Assembly: GCF_000024205.1 (NCBI RefSeq)
Contig: NC_013216.1
Span: 2,108,001 to 2,172,000, forward strand
DNA from: Desulfofarcimen acetoxidans DSM 771
GTDB lineage: Bacteria > Bacillota > Desulfotomaculia > Desulfotomaculales > Desulfofarciminaceae
Reading direction: 5' to 3'
DNA: 64,000 nucleotides
The notes beneath the pieces were generated by a model. It worked only from the letters and a program-made list of their open reading frames with translations, searched no databases and had not been told where the DNA came from. The translations under genes were made by a program, and so were the position numbers. Shown here one piece after another: positions 7,722 through 15,602 of this stretch; position 1 is the stretch's first letter, and each line of letters begins with the position of its first letter.

Positions 7722-10625
7722 ATGTTGAAATATCACCAGAGGGGACTATTTTTTGCCCTCTTTTGTGCTTTGCTGTTTGTTTTTGCGACCGGCGGCACTG
7801 CGTTAGCCACGGAAGTAGAGGAAGTAAATGGTTTGTATGTAATTGCCACATTGCCGGGAAGCGACACACCCCTTCCGGTTAAGTACTATGGCGATATAGC
7901 GGGTAGTGTTGCTGCTTCTCCTTGCTATATCACGGTGCCGGCGGGGACGACCCAGATTACCATAAAGAAAGATCCAAATTTAAATACAGATTACACTTTT
8001 ACCTCTTTAAGGGTGTATAAGCCGCCCTATAAGGCTGCAGATAAATATCCCCTTGATGCCGGGGCGGAATTTTCCGTAACGGTGCCCGCCACGGCCACCC
8101 GGCAGAATCCTTATCGAATAAACTCTGCTATTAAAAACTCTAACGGTGCTGATACTAGTAATACTATATTTTTCTACTGTGTGGAGGAAAACGGTCCCAA
8201 TCCCTTTGTAACACCGGATCGCCAGGAAGTGGCGGAGGGAAGCACCGTATCTCTGAATGTGTACGGCACCGGGAATCCGGCCCAACCGGTGGAATGGTAT
8301 TACGGCTATTATGATAGTAACTCGTCGACAAGAATTTACGAGAAACTGGAAGGGGAAACCGGCGCCGACCTGAATATCACCGCTGTCCAGGATTCTTTGA
8401 ACCTGGGATCTTTTAACGAGGAAACCAGCCAGTATTCTCTTCGCTTTTACACCAAAATCGGCACATATATCTCCAATGAAGTTTATGTGACAGTGAACGG
8501 AACCCCGGTCTCCAAACCGGATATAAAATCCCTGGATGCCAGTCACTGGGGTAGCTATGCCGGGGCGAAGCTCTGGCTGAATGTGGGAGCCGCCTTTAAC
8601 GATACGGTGGCCGCGGAGACTCCGGTGAAATTCTATCTGACCGCCGCGGAAAACGGCACGCCGGATACGGCTATTGCCGGCACCCTGGTGGAAAGCACTG
8701 TGGCCGCGGTACCCGGCGCCGCTGCCGAGGATTATAAGGATCTGGGTTTTCTGGTGCAGGATCTGCCCGCCGGCAGCTACTGGCTCGCCATCCAGCTGGG
8801 CACGGACAATCCTTCCTACAGCTACAGAGCCTTTACAGTTTATCCGGGCGTGAAGGAATATGTCAAAGCTTCTCTGGACAAAATGATCTCCTGGTATCAA
8901 ACGAAGATATTTGTAAAAGATGGAATTTATGTGGGCCTTTCCGAGCGTAGAGACGGTACGGACTGGGATGCCTGGATCTTTCCCAATTACGGCTATGCCG
9001 TCACCGATCCCCTGCTGGCTGGCGCCGACGGCAAGACCTATTTGGACGGCCTGGAAGCGGCTTTAAAAAGCCGGGACGCCGGCGGTACACTCAATTCGCC
9101 CAAAGACGATTTCCGTTATGTGGCTGCCCTTTGTGCCGTGGGGGCGGACCCCCGGAATTTCAACGGCCGGAATCTGGTGGCGGAGCTGATCGGCCACGCC
9201 TATAACGCGGACGGCACCCTGAAGTTGGGGAAAGACGGCGTGCTGGATCTAAAAATTGATATCCTGACCGTCTCCTATCTCCTCCTGGGGGCGGAAATTG
9301 CCGGGGCCACGGAGGCGGAAGGCTATACCGACGCCCTGAAAAAAGCCGGGATCAAGGCCATTCTGCCCACCGTGGAAATGTCTGTCGATGAGCGCAGTGA
9401 TATCAGTATGATCTCTTCCAGCGACTGGCTGGCCATGCAGAGCTATCCCCTATATTTCCTGCAGGATGATCTGGAATACGGGGATCGCATTAGAGACGCC
9501 GTCGGCAAAATGGCGGCAATGGTATCCACTCATTTATACGCTAACGGCGGCGTAACCATGAACTGGCCCGGGGTGAGCAGCCCGGGATCCTTTGATACCC
9601 CTCTGCCTGCCACGGCTTACGCTGTCAATCCTAACAGCATGGCCGTGATGCTCAATGCCCTGGTCCTCTTCGGCGCCACGGCGGAAGACCTGGGCAGCAA
9701 TGCCTGGCAGGAAGATTGGGGCACTTATATGACCGCCCTTCTGAGCTTGCAGATGGATGACGGCTCCGTGGGCTTCAACGGTGGCAGCAATGACATGGCC
9801 ACCTACCAGACACTGGGGGCCCTGGTGGAACTGCATACGGGCAGGAGCTGCTTTGTTAACGCCCGGGACACCTATCTGAGCAAGTATCCCGATTATGCCG
9901 CCCAGATCACCGCTCCCTTTATTTCCGACGGAAGTGGGGCGCGCTTGTCCGCCGGGGAAGGGAAGGTCACCTTTACCTCCAATGAAGGAGGACAAGCCTA
10001 TTACGCCGTGGTGGACCGCGGGGCCGCCGCTCCCGTCATCGACACCTCCGGAGCGGGAACAGATTGTGTGTCCGGGGTCAATACCATAGTGATCGGGGAT
10101 TTGGTGGATAGCAGCGCCAAAGATGTCTACCTGCTGGTAAAGGACGGAGACGGCCACAGCAGCAAAACCTTGCAGATCAGCATGGCGGATTCCTCCGCGG
10201 ACACCGGAGCACCGGTGATCACCTTAAACGGTGCCTCGGCAATCACCTTAAATCTCGGGGAAAGCTTCACCGATCCGGGAGCGACGGCCACAGACAATGT
10301 GGACGAAGACCTGACGGACCGGATCACCGTAGGCGGAGACACGGTGGATGTCAATACGCCGGGAACCTACACCATCACCTATAATGTCAGCGACGCCGCC
10401 GGCAACTCGGCAGCACAGGTAACCAGAACCGTCACCGTGCAGGGAACAGAAACCGGAGACGGGGATGTAAACCGGGACGGCAAGGTGAATGTGATGGATA
10501 TGATTCTGGTGGGCCAGCATTTCAATGAAAGCGGAGCGGCCGGCTGGATCAGCGCGGATACGAATAAAGACGGGAAGATCGATGTATCGGATTTGATCTT
10601 CATCGGACAGCACTGGAAAGATTAA
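7722..10625 (+). CDS. Secreted alpha/alpha-toroid protein with dockerin (transcobalamin alpha-like)
   Basis: 967 residues. Signal peptide 1-30 (FFALFCALLFVFATGG, cleavage near ALA). Two Ig-like beta domains follow (about 35-160 and 165-260), then a linker beta domain to about 375. Residues 385-726 are all-helical and resemble an alpha/alpha toroid (terpenoid-cyclase/transcobalamin type), with the family-like repeats NPNSMAVMLNALVLFG and LLSLQMDDGSVGFNGG. A beta domain (735-825), a DUF5011-type Ig domain (828-907, ITLNLGESFTDPGA) and a type I dockerin (DVNRDGKVNVMD, DTNKDGKIDVSD) complete it. In transcobalamin this toroid plus a DUF4430-like domain sandwich cobalamin; here the second half may come from the gene at 6703. 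The start has GGCGGAGG upstream. Specificity for a corrinoid is inferred from fold and riboswitch control. Confidence 0.82.
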   Translation: MLKYHQRGLFFALFCALLFVFATGGTALATEVEEVNGLYVIATLPGSDTPLPVKYYGDIAGSVAASPCYITVPAGTTQITIKKDPNLNTDYTFTSLRVYKPPYKAADKYPLDAGAEFSVTVPATATRQNPYRINSAIKNSNGADTSNTIFFYCVEENGPNPFVTPDRQEVAEGSTVSLNVYGTGNPAQPVEWYYGYYDSNSSTRIYEKLEGETGADLNITAVQDSLNLGSFNEETSQYSLRFYTKIGTYISNEVYVTVNGTPVSKPDIKSLDASHWGSYAGAKLWLNVGAAFNDTVAAETPVKFYLTAAENGTPDTAIAGTLVESTVAAVPGAAAEDYKDLGFLVQDLPAGSYWLAIQLGTDNPSYSYRAFTVYPGVKEYVKASLDKMISWYQTKIFVKDGIYVGLSERRDGTDWDAWIFPNYGYAVTDPLLAGADGKTYLDGLEAALKSRDAGGTLNSPKDDFRYVAALCAVGADPRNFNGRNLVAELIGHAYNADGTLKLGKDGVLDLKIDILTVSYLLLGAEIAGATEAEGYTDALKKAGIKAILPTVEMSVDERSDISMISSSDWLAMQSYPLYFLQDDLEYGDRIRDAVGKMAAMVSTHLYANGGVTMNWPGVSSPGSFDTPLPATAYAVNPNSMAVMLNALVLFGATAEDLGSNAWQEDWGTYMTALLSLQMDDGSVGFNGGSNDMATYQTLGALVELHTGRSCFVNARDTYLSKYPDYAAQITAPFISDGSGARLSAGEGKVTFTSNEGGQAYYAVVDRGAAAPVIDTSGAGTDCVSGVNTIVIGDLVDSSAKDVYLLVKDGDGHSSKTLQISMADSSADTGAPVITLNGASAITLNLGESFTDPGATATDNVDEDLTDRITVGGDTVDVNTPGTYTITYNVSDAAGNSAAQVTRTVTVQGTETGDGDVNRDGKVNVMDMILVGQHFNESGAAGWISADTNKDGKIDVSDLIFIGQHWKD

Positions 10626-10649
10626 GTTTTCACACGGCATATCAACCTA

Positions 10650-10682
10650 ATGGTGCCATGGAGATTGTCTCCATGGCACCAT
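10650..10682 (+). terminator. Hairpin after the first toroid gene
   Basis: 14-bp stem ATGGTGCCATGGAG / CTCCATGGCACCAT with a 5-nt loop but no real T-tract. The duplicate at 14434 has a changed but still paired stem ending in TTTT. Confidence 0.6.
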
Positions 10683-10719
10683 CATTATCATACCTTAAAT
10701 TTTTACCACACCCATGATG

Positions 10720-10813
10720 AAGATTTGGGAAACACTGCGCCTATACAAGGGTGCCCGGCTTAATTGTGGATTTGGCCACCATGATGTACCGCTATTTCCT
10801 TATACTGGGGTAA
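10720..10813 (+). pseudogene. Possible CbiQ-like (ECF T component) remnant
   Basis: The frame at 10751-10813 reads VPGLIVDLATMMYRYFLILG then stops. This matches the CbiQ/EcfT pattern VPxLxVxLxxxMYRYxFxL. Upstream, in a neighbouring frame, LRLYK precedes it. The fragment is far too short to work. With the CbiO-like scrap at 14531 it suggests that an energy-coupling transporter for cobalt or cobalamin once sat here. The match is short, so this stays tentative. Confidence 0.4.
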
Positions 10814-10846
10814 ACGGTACGCAACATGCGCTGCTCTAAATTTTTA

Positions 10847-10876
10847 TTGACATTATTGTTAACTAAATGATATAAG
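10847..10876 (+). promoter_or_regulatory. Promoter of the second cassette
   Basis: TTGACA, 18 bp, TATAAG, about 26 bases before the P1 stem of riboswitch 3. Confidence 0.65.
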
Positions 10877-10901
10877 TTAAGTAATTAAATAATATGGAAC
10901 A

Positions 10902-11061
10902 AAACAAGTGCTTATAAGAAAAGCTTAATTGGGAAACCGGTGTAAGTCCGGTGCGGTCCCGCCACTGTAAAGGGTAGTAGTCTTACAAGATGTCACTGGA
11001 TTTAATAATCCGGGAAGGCGTAAGACAATGTTAACCCCTGAGCCAGGAGACCGGCTTGTTT
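10902..11061 (+). promoter_or_regulatory. Cobalamin riboswitch 3
   Basis: P1 AAACAAG (10902-10908) pairs with CTTGTTT (11055-11061). The core is nearly identical to riboswitch 2 (CGCCACTGTAAAG, GAGCCAGGAGACCGGC), with the same length of 160. It heads the duplicated cassette, whose first intact gene is now the toroid gene at 11782. Confidence 0.95.
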
Positions 11062-11159
11062 GATAGTCGCCGCCAGATACCCACGGAGAATGGGGAGGGG
11101 ATTAACTGATTAGTATATGGATTACCATTTTATGCTGTATAAATATGGTTGCCTGCTTC

Positions 11160-11187
11160 CCTCTACAATTCGTGTAGAGGTTTTTTT
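11160..11187 (+). terminator. Intrinsic terminator of riboswitch 3
   Basis: CCTCTACA / TGTAGAGG stem followed by seven T, identical to the terminator at 6431. Confidence 0.92.
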
Positions 11188-11259
11188 ATTTTAGCAACGG
11201 AAAACAGAAGCTGTAAATCTTGGTTAAATGATTGGAAACCGGTAAGCCGGCTCGTGTTA

Positions 11260-11446
11260 ATCACATTCAGTTTTACGGTTTGCATCCGGGGCTGAGGGGC
11301 GCCACCCATACGGGGCCAAGCCCTTTTGGCTGCAGGGTGCAATTCTGCTTAGAAAAAAAGGTGGATTTCCACCGTTAGAGAGGTGATGCCTATGATCTAA
11401 GGAATCCAGGCTGTTTGGTTCCCCGAGAGGGAAAATGCGGGTAGAA
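11260..11446 (+). ncRNA. Conserved structured leader of unknown class, copy 2
   Basis: Second copy of the element at 6483. From CTGCAGGGTGCAATTCTGC to the GGTTCCCCGAGAGGG hairpin it is almost unchanged, while the first 60 bases differ in sequence but keep G-rich/C-rich pairing partners. It is kept although the gene it once led (DUF4430 copy 2) has lost its start. Confidence 0.6.
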
Positions 11447-11454
11447 AATTTAAT

Positions 11455-11650
11455 TTAAAATCAGGGTGTGACGGTCAAAGCCTATAATGAAAGCTGGACT
11501 CTTGTGACCAGCGGCACCACCGATTTTTCCGGCAATGTCAGTCTCAATGTCGGCAGTTGCACCTATGAGGTGGAAGTACAACGCACCACCTTTGGCAATG
11601 GGCTGATCGAGAATACCACCGATTTCGTAACCAGTTATGATCCTATCTAA
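11455..11650 (+). pseudogene. 5'-deleted copy of the DUF4430 gene
   Basis: Codes for the last 60 residues of the protein at 6703 (VTVKAYNESWTLVTSGTTD to VTSYDPI) and then stops. The ribosome site, start codon, signal peptide and the whole DUF4430 domain are gone. The junction lies at a short AT-rich word (TAATTTAA joined to AATCAGGG) that occurs near both deletion ends in copy 1. A GTG at 11468 is in frame but has no ribosome site. Confidence 0.85.
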
Positions 11651-11665
11651 AGGATAGAGGTGCGG

Positions 11666-11706
11666 AAAGGGATGGCTTGCCAAAGCCGTCCCTTTCCCCT
11701 CTTGTT
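11666..11706 (+). terminator. Hairpin/attenuator, second cassette
   Basis: 13-bp stem (11666-11678 with 11683-11695, one G-T pair) followed by CCCCTCTTGTTTT. It is the partner of the hairpin at 7604, with compensating changes. Confidence 0.75.
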
Positions 11707-11781
11707 TTATGGTACAGGGGAGATGGAGGAGGTTTGTGTCTTATCTTTGCAGGATATTTTTAAGAAGGCAGGGGAAAACAG

Positions 11782-14409
11782 ATGTTTAGAAATCACCGGA
11801 GGGGGTTATTTTTTGCCCTCCTTTGCGCTTTGTTGTTTGTTTTTGCGGCCGGCGGCACTGCGGTGGCCGCGCAGGCACCGAGTTTATATGCCATTGCCAC
11901 AGTACCTGGAAGCGACACACCCCTTCCGATTGAGTACTATGGCGATAATGCGGGTACTGATGTTAATCCTTACTATATCACGGTGCCGGCGGAGACGGAC
12001 CAGATCACGATCAAGGCAGACCCCAATAAAAAAGTTAATTATAAGTATCTTCATGTAAATGAGGACGGCAATGAATTTGCCCCCGATGCAGGGGCGGAAT
12101 TTTCCGTAACGGTGCCCACCGCGGCCACCCGGTCGAAACCATATGGAGTATCTGTTAGTTATAAATCATCTAGTGGATCACCAGGAAGTAAATCATTTAA
12201 ATTTTACTGCGTGGAGGAAAACGGCCCCAATCCCTTTGTAACGCCGGCTTCCCAGGAACTGGCGGAGGGAAGTACCGTATCTCTGAATGTGTACGGCACC
12301 GGGAATCCGGCCCAACCGGTGGAATGGTATTACGGCTATTATAGTGACAGTAGCTTTTCGACAAGAGTTTACGAGAAACTGGAAGGGGAAAACGGCACCG
12401 ATTTGAATATCGACGCCGCCCGGGATTCTTTGAACCTGGGGTACTTTGACGAGGCATACGCCAAGTATTATCTTAAATTTTACGCCAAAATCGGCACATA
12501 TATTTCCAATGAAGTTTACGTGACAGTGAACGGAACCCCAGTCTCCAAACCGGATATAAAATCCCTGGATGCCAGCCACTGGGGCAGCTATGCCGGGGCG
12601 AAGCTCTGGCTGAATGTGGGGGCCGCCTTCAACGATACGGTGGCCGCGGAGACTCCGGTGAAATTCTATCTGACCGCCGCGGAAAACGGCACGCCGGATA
12701 CGGCTATTGCCGGCACCCTGGTGGAAAGCACTGTGGCCGCGGTACCCGGCGCCGCTGCCGAGGATTATAAGGATCTGGGTTTTCTGGTGCAGGATCTGCC
12801 CGCCGGCAGCTACTGGCTTGCCATCCAGCTGGGCACGGACAATCCTTCCTACAGCTACAGAGCCTTTACAGTTTATCCGGGCGTGAAGGAATATGTCAAA
12901 GCTTCTCTGGACAAAATGATCTCCTGGTATCAAACGAAAAAATTTATAAAAAATGGAATTTATATGGGACTTTCCGATTATAGAGACGGTACGGACTGGG
13001 ATGCCTGGATCTTTCCCAATTACGGCTATGCCGTCACCGATCCCCTGCTGGCCGGTGCCGACGGCAAGACCTACTTGGATGGACTGGAAACGGCTTTAAA
13101 GAGCCGGGCCGCCAGCGGTATGCTCAATTCGCCTAAAGACGATTTCCGTTATGTGGCTGCCCTTTGCGCCGTGGGGGCGGACCCCCGGAATTTCAACGGC
13201 CGGAATCTGGTGGCGGAGCTGATCGGCCACGCCTATAACACGGACGGCACCCTTAAGCTGGGGAAAGACGGTGTGCTGGATATAAAACCCGATATCCTGG
13301 CTACCTCCTATTTCCTTCTGGGGGCGGAAATTGCCGGGGCCACGGAGGCGGAAGGCTATACCGACGCCCTGAAAAAAGCCGGGATCAAGGCCATCCTGCC
13401 CACCGTGGAAATGTCGGTCGATGAGGGCAGCGATATCAGTATGATCGCTTCCAGCGACTGGCTGGCCATGCAGAGCTATCCCCTATATTTCCTGCAGGAT
13501 GATCCGGAATACGGGGATCGCATTAGAGACGCCGTCGGCAAAATGGCGGCAATGGTATCCACTCATTTATACGCTAACGGCGGCGTAACCATGAGCTGGC
13601 CCGGGGTGAGCAGCCCGGGATCCTTTGATACTCCTCTGCCTGCCACGGCTTACGCTGTCAATCCCGACAGCATGGCCGTGATGCTCAATTCCTTGGTCAT
13701 CTTCGGCGCCACGGCGGAAGACCTGGGCAGCAATGCCTGGCAGGAAGATTGGGGCACTTATATGACCGCCCTTCTGAGCTTGCAGATGGATGACGGCTCC
13801 GTGGGCTTCAACGGCGGCAGCAATGACATGGCCACCTACCAGACACTGGGGGCCCTGGTGGAATTGCATACGGGCAGGAGCTGTTTTGTTAACGCCCGGG
13901 ACACCTATCTGAGCAAGTATCCCGATTATGCCGCCCAGATCACCGCTCCCTTTATTTCCGACGGAAGTGGGGCGCGCTTGTCCGCCGGGAAAGGGAAGGT
14001 CACCTTTACCTCCAATGAAGGAGGACAAGCCTATTACGACGTGGTGGACCGCGGGGCCGCCGCTCCCGTCATTGACACCTCCGGAGCGGGAACAGATTGT
14101 GCGGCCGGGGTCAATACCATAGTGATCGGGGATTTGGCGGATAGCAGCGCCAAAGATGTCTACCTGCTGGTAAAAGACGGAGACGGCCACAGCAGCAAAA
14201 CCTTGCAGATCAGCATGGAGGATTCCTCCGCGGACACCGGGGATGGGGATGTAAACCTGGACGGCAAGGTGAATGTGATGGATATGATTCTGGTGGGCCA
14301 GCATTTCAATGAAAGCGGAGCGGCCGGCTGGATCGGCGCGGATACGAATAAAGACGGGGAGATCGATGTATCGGATTTGATCTTCATCGGACAGCACTGG
14401 AAAGATTAA
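11782..14409 (+). CDS. Secreted alpha/alpha-toroid protein with dockerin, paralogue 2
   Basis: 875 residues, paralogue of the protein at 7722. Signal peptide 1-30 (LLCALLFVFAAGGTAVAA), two Ig-like domains, linker domain, toroid at about 373-715 (NPDSMAVMLNSLVIFG, LLSLQMDDGSVGFNGG), beta domain and dockerin (DVNLDGKVNVMD, DTNKDGEIDVSD). It lacks the DUF5011 domain; the deletion joins similar ACACCGG/AACCGGA words. The first 150 residues are clearly diverged from the paralogue (for example around residues 70-130), whereas long stretches after residue 250 are nearly identical at DNA level. Its own upstream DUF4430 partner is broken, so it would need the one from 6703 or the domains carried by the large dockerin proteins. 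Controlled by riboswitch 3. Confidence 0.82.
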   Translation: MFRNHRRGLFFALLCALLFVFAAGGTAVAAQAPSLYAIATVPGSDTPLPIEYYGDNAGTDVNPYYITVPAETDQITIKADPNKKVNYKYLHVNEDGNEFAPDAGAEFSVTVPTAATRSKPYGVSVSYKSSSGSPGSKSFKFYCVEENGPNPFVTPASQELAEGSTVSLNVYGTGNPAQPVEWYYGYYSDSSFSTRVYEKLEGENGTDLNIDAARDSLNLGYFDEAYAKYYLKFYAKIGTYISNEVYVTVNGTPVSKPDIKSLDASHWGSYAGAKLWLNVGAAFNDTVAAETPVKFYLTAAENGTPDTAIAGTLVESTVAAVPGAAAEDYKDLGFLVQDLPAGSYWLAIQLGTDNPSYSYRAFTVYPGVKEYVKASLDKMISWYQTKKFIKNGIYMGLSDYRDGTDWDAWIFPNYGYAVTDPLLAGADGKTYLDGLETALKSRAASGMLNSPKDDFRYVAALCAVGADPRNFNGRNLVAELIGHAYNTDGTLKLGKDGVLDIKPDILATSYFLLGAEIAGATEAEGYTDALKKAGIKAILPTVEMSVDEGSDISMIASSDWLAMQSYPLYFLQDDPEYGDRIRDAVGKMAAMVSTHLYANGGVTMSWPGVSSPGSFDTPLPATAYAVNPDSMAVMLNSLVIFGATAEDLGSNAWQEDWGTYMTALLSLQMDDGSVGFNGGSNDMATYQTLGALVELHTGRSCFVNARDTYLSKYPDYAAQITAPFISDGSGARLSAGKGKVTFTSNEGGQAYYDVVDRGAAAPVIDTSGAGTDCAAGVNTIVIGDLADSSAKDVYLLVKDGDGHSSKTLQISMEDSSADTGDGDVNLDGKVNVMDMILVGQHFNESGAAGWIGADTNKDGEIDVSDLIFIGQHWKD

Positions 14410-14433
14410 GTTTTTGCACGGTCTATCAACCTA

Positions 14434-14469
14434 ATGGGGTCATGGGGATTATCTCCATGGCCCCATTTT
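14434..14469 (+). terminator. Terminator after the second toroid gene
   Basis: ATGGGG...CCATGGCCCCAT hairpin with a TTTT tail; the counterpart of 10650. Confidence 0.7.
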
Positions 14470-14530
14470 CGCTTTACTGTACGATAAGGAAAACGGCCTA
14501 ATTATTTTATTACCGGCTGAAGGCCGAGCC

Positions 14531-14792
14531 GGGAAACCTGCTGTAAGAACTGTAGGCCCGAGGCACGGCTGTTGTGGTTGTAACCCACGATGTGGATTTG
14601 CCGCCGAGTACGCCCGGGATATTGTGCTGGTGGCCGGGGCACGGTTATTGGCAGGGACGACAAATACGAAATGCTGTCGGGCCCTACCTTTTATTCGCCC
14701 AAACCGGCAAGCTGTTCAACAATCTTGTCGACGGAGTGGTAACCCTGGAACAGGGCTGCACAGTTTTGCGGCATCTGGTGCTGGGTAAATAA
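14531..14792 (+). pseudogene. CbiO/EcfA-type ABC ATPase remnant
   Basis: Reading through stops and frame changes gives LL*EL*ARGTAVVVVTHDVD, then in the next frame AEYARDIVLVAG, then SGPTFYSP and KLFNNLVDGVVTLEQG. That is the end of an ECF-type ATPase: H-loop (VVVTHDVD) and the C-terminal tail. The Walker A, Q-loop and signature parts are missing. An open frame at 14574-14792 covers part of it but starts inside the H-loop. The gene is dead. The family feeds cobalt, cobalamin and other vitamin transporters, which fits the locus. Confidence 0.65.
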
Positions 14793-14840
14793 AAAAGACT
14801 GATTGGGGATGTTTTCGATTTTTTTCAGCAAGTTATAACA

Positions 14841-15011
14841 AAAAATGAATTTTGTCAGAAAAATTTTTCTCCAAAGGCTATAAAACTTAGCAATAAATAA
14901 ACATTAAATTGGCATATTTACACACAATAAATAATTAAATAAACAATAAATCCGGCATAATTTGCAAAGTATTGTCAAACTATAGGATAAATGCTAAGCT
15001 AATTAATAATT
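14841..15011 (+). repeat. Upstream promoter repeat, copy 2
   Basis: Aligns with 5907-6077 over about 170 bases. It ends in the promoter used by riboswitch 4. The repeated AT-rich tract suggests that promoter and riboswitch were copied together. Confidence 0.7.
14972..15000 (+). promoter_or_regulatory. Promoter of riboswitch 4
   Basis: TTGTCA, 17 bp, TAAGCT. The same AAGTATTGTCAAACT word with a 17-bp spacer occurs at 21831; related versions occur at 35420 and 42580. The -10 is weak in all of them. Confidence 0.45.
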
Positions 15012-15024
15012 TCATACTTATTTT

Positions 15025-15217
15025 TGCTCAGGTGCTTTGGATTTTATCAAAGCTGAAAAGGGAACCGGGTGCAAATCCCGGACGGTCCGGCCACTGTGAA
15101 TGGTTAGCTGTCCCCCATTATGTCACTGTTCTACTCTGTCACTTAAAAGAGTGCCGGAAGGGATGGGAAGGCGGGGGGATGGCAATGAGCCATGAGTCAG
15201 GAGACCTGCCCGGGCAG
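15025..15217 (+). promoter_or_regulatory. Cobalamin riboswitch 4
   Basis: Core words GGGTGCAAATCCCGGACGG, CGGCCACTGTGAATGG, TGTCACTG and GAGTCAGGAGACCTGCC. A longer variable arm (15130-15175) is present compared with riboswitches 2 and 3. It leads to a terminator at 15333 and the 2031-residue protein. Confidence 0.94.
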
Positions 15218-15332
15218 AACAGTACAATAGGCCTTCCGCGAAAAAGGCAAAGTGCTGGAGGAGTGAGTTGCAATATCTGTGTATCAGGTTTTCTCTAAAA
15301 AGCCGATACAGACAGCTTATAAGCAAATGACA

Positions 15333-15377
15333 AAACAGCCCCAGTTTCTGCGGAAGCCGGGGCTGTTTTGTTTTATG
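15333..15377 (+). terminator. Intrinsic terminator of riboswitch 4
   Basis: ACAGCCCC...GGGGCTGT stem with the inner arm GTTTCTGCGGAAGC and a TTTTGTTTT tail. Confidence 0.88.
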
Positions 15378-15490
15378 CAGATAGTTTTGCCTATTTGGGG
15401 AAAGGGGGGTGGTTAACAAGTCAGTCAATATGTATTTTGTCACTGTAAACTGTTGATTGGAAAGTTAAGAAAAAAAGAAGGGAGTAATTC

Positions 15491-15520
15491 ATGAATAGGG
15501 CTGGAAAAAATCAACGTTAA
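15491..15520 (+). CDS. Possible 9-residue leader peptide
   Basis: ATG with a good ribosome site (GAAGGGAGTAATTC) opens a frame of MNRAGKNQR and stops about 80 bases before the next gene. It may be a leader peptide or the start of a former gene. No homologue can be recognised at this length. Confidence 0.2.
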   Translation: MNRAGKNQR

Positions 15521-15602
15521 ACATTGCTTGCTCCAACATATGAGAGCAGGGGGATGGCTTTGCGGCATCTCCAGCGTCAATTGAAAAACGGGGGAGATAG
15601 AA

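Noticed and set aside
13567-14397. Minus-strand open frame of 276 codons, also present over the paralogue at 9534
   Set aside because: It is the antisense of the toroid/dockerin coding sequence; its conservation follows from the plus-strand gene.
14574-14792. 72-codon frame as a real gene
   Set aside because: It starts inside an ABC ATPase H-loop and mixes frames of a decayed ECF ATPase gene.
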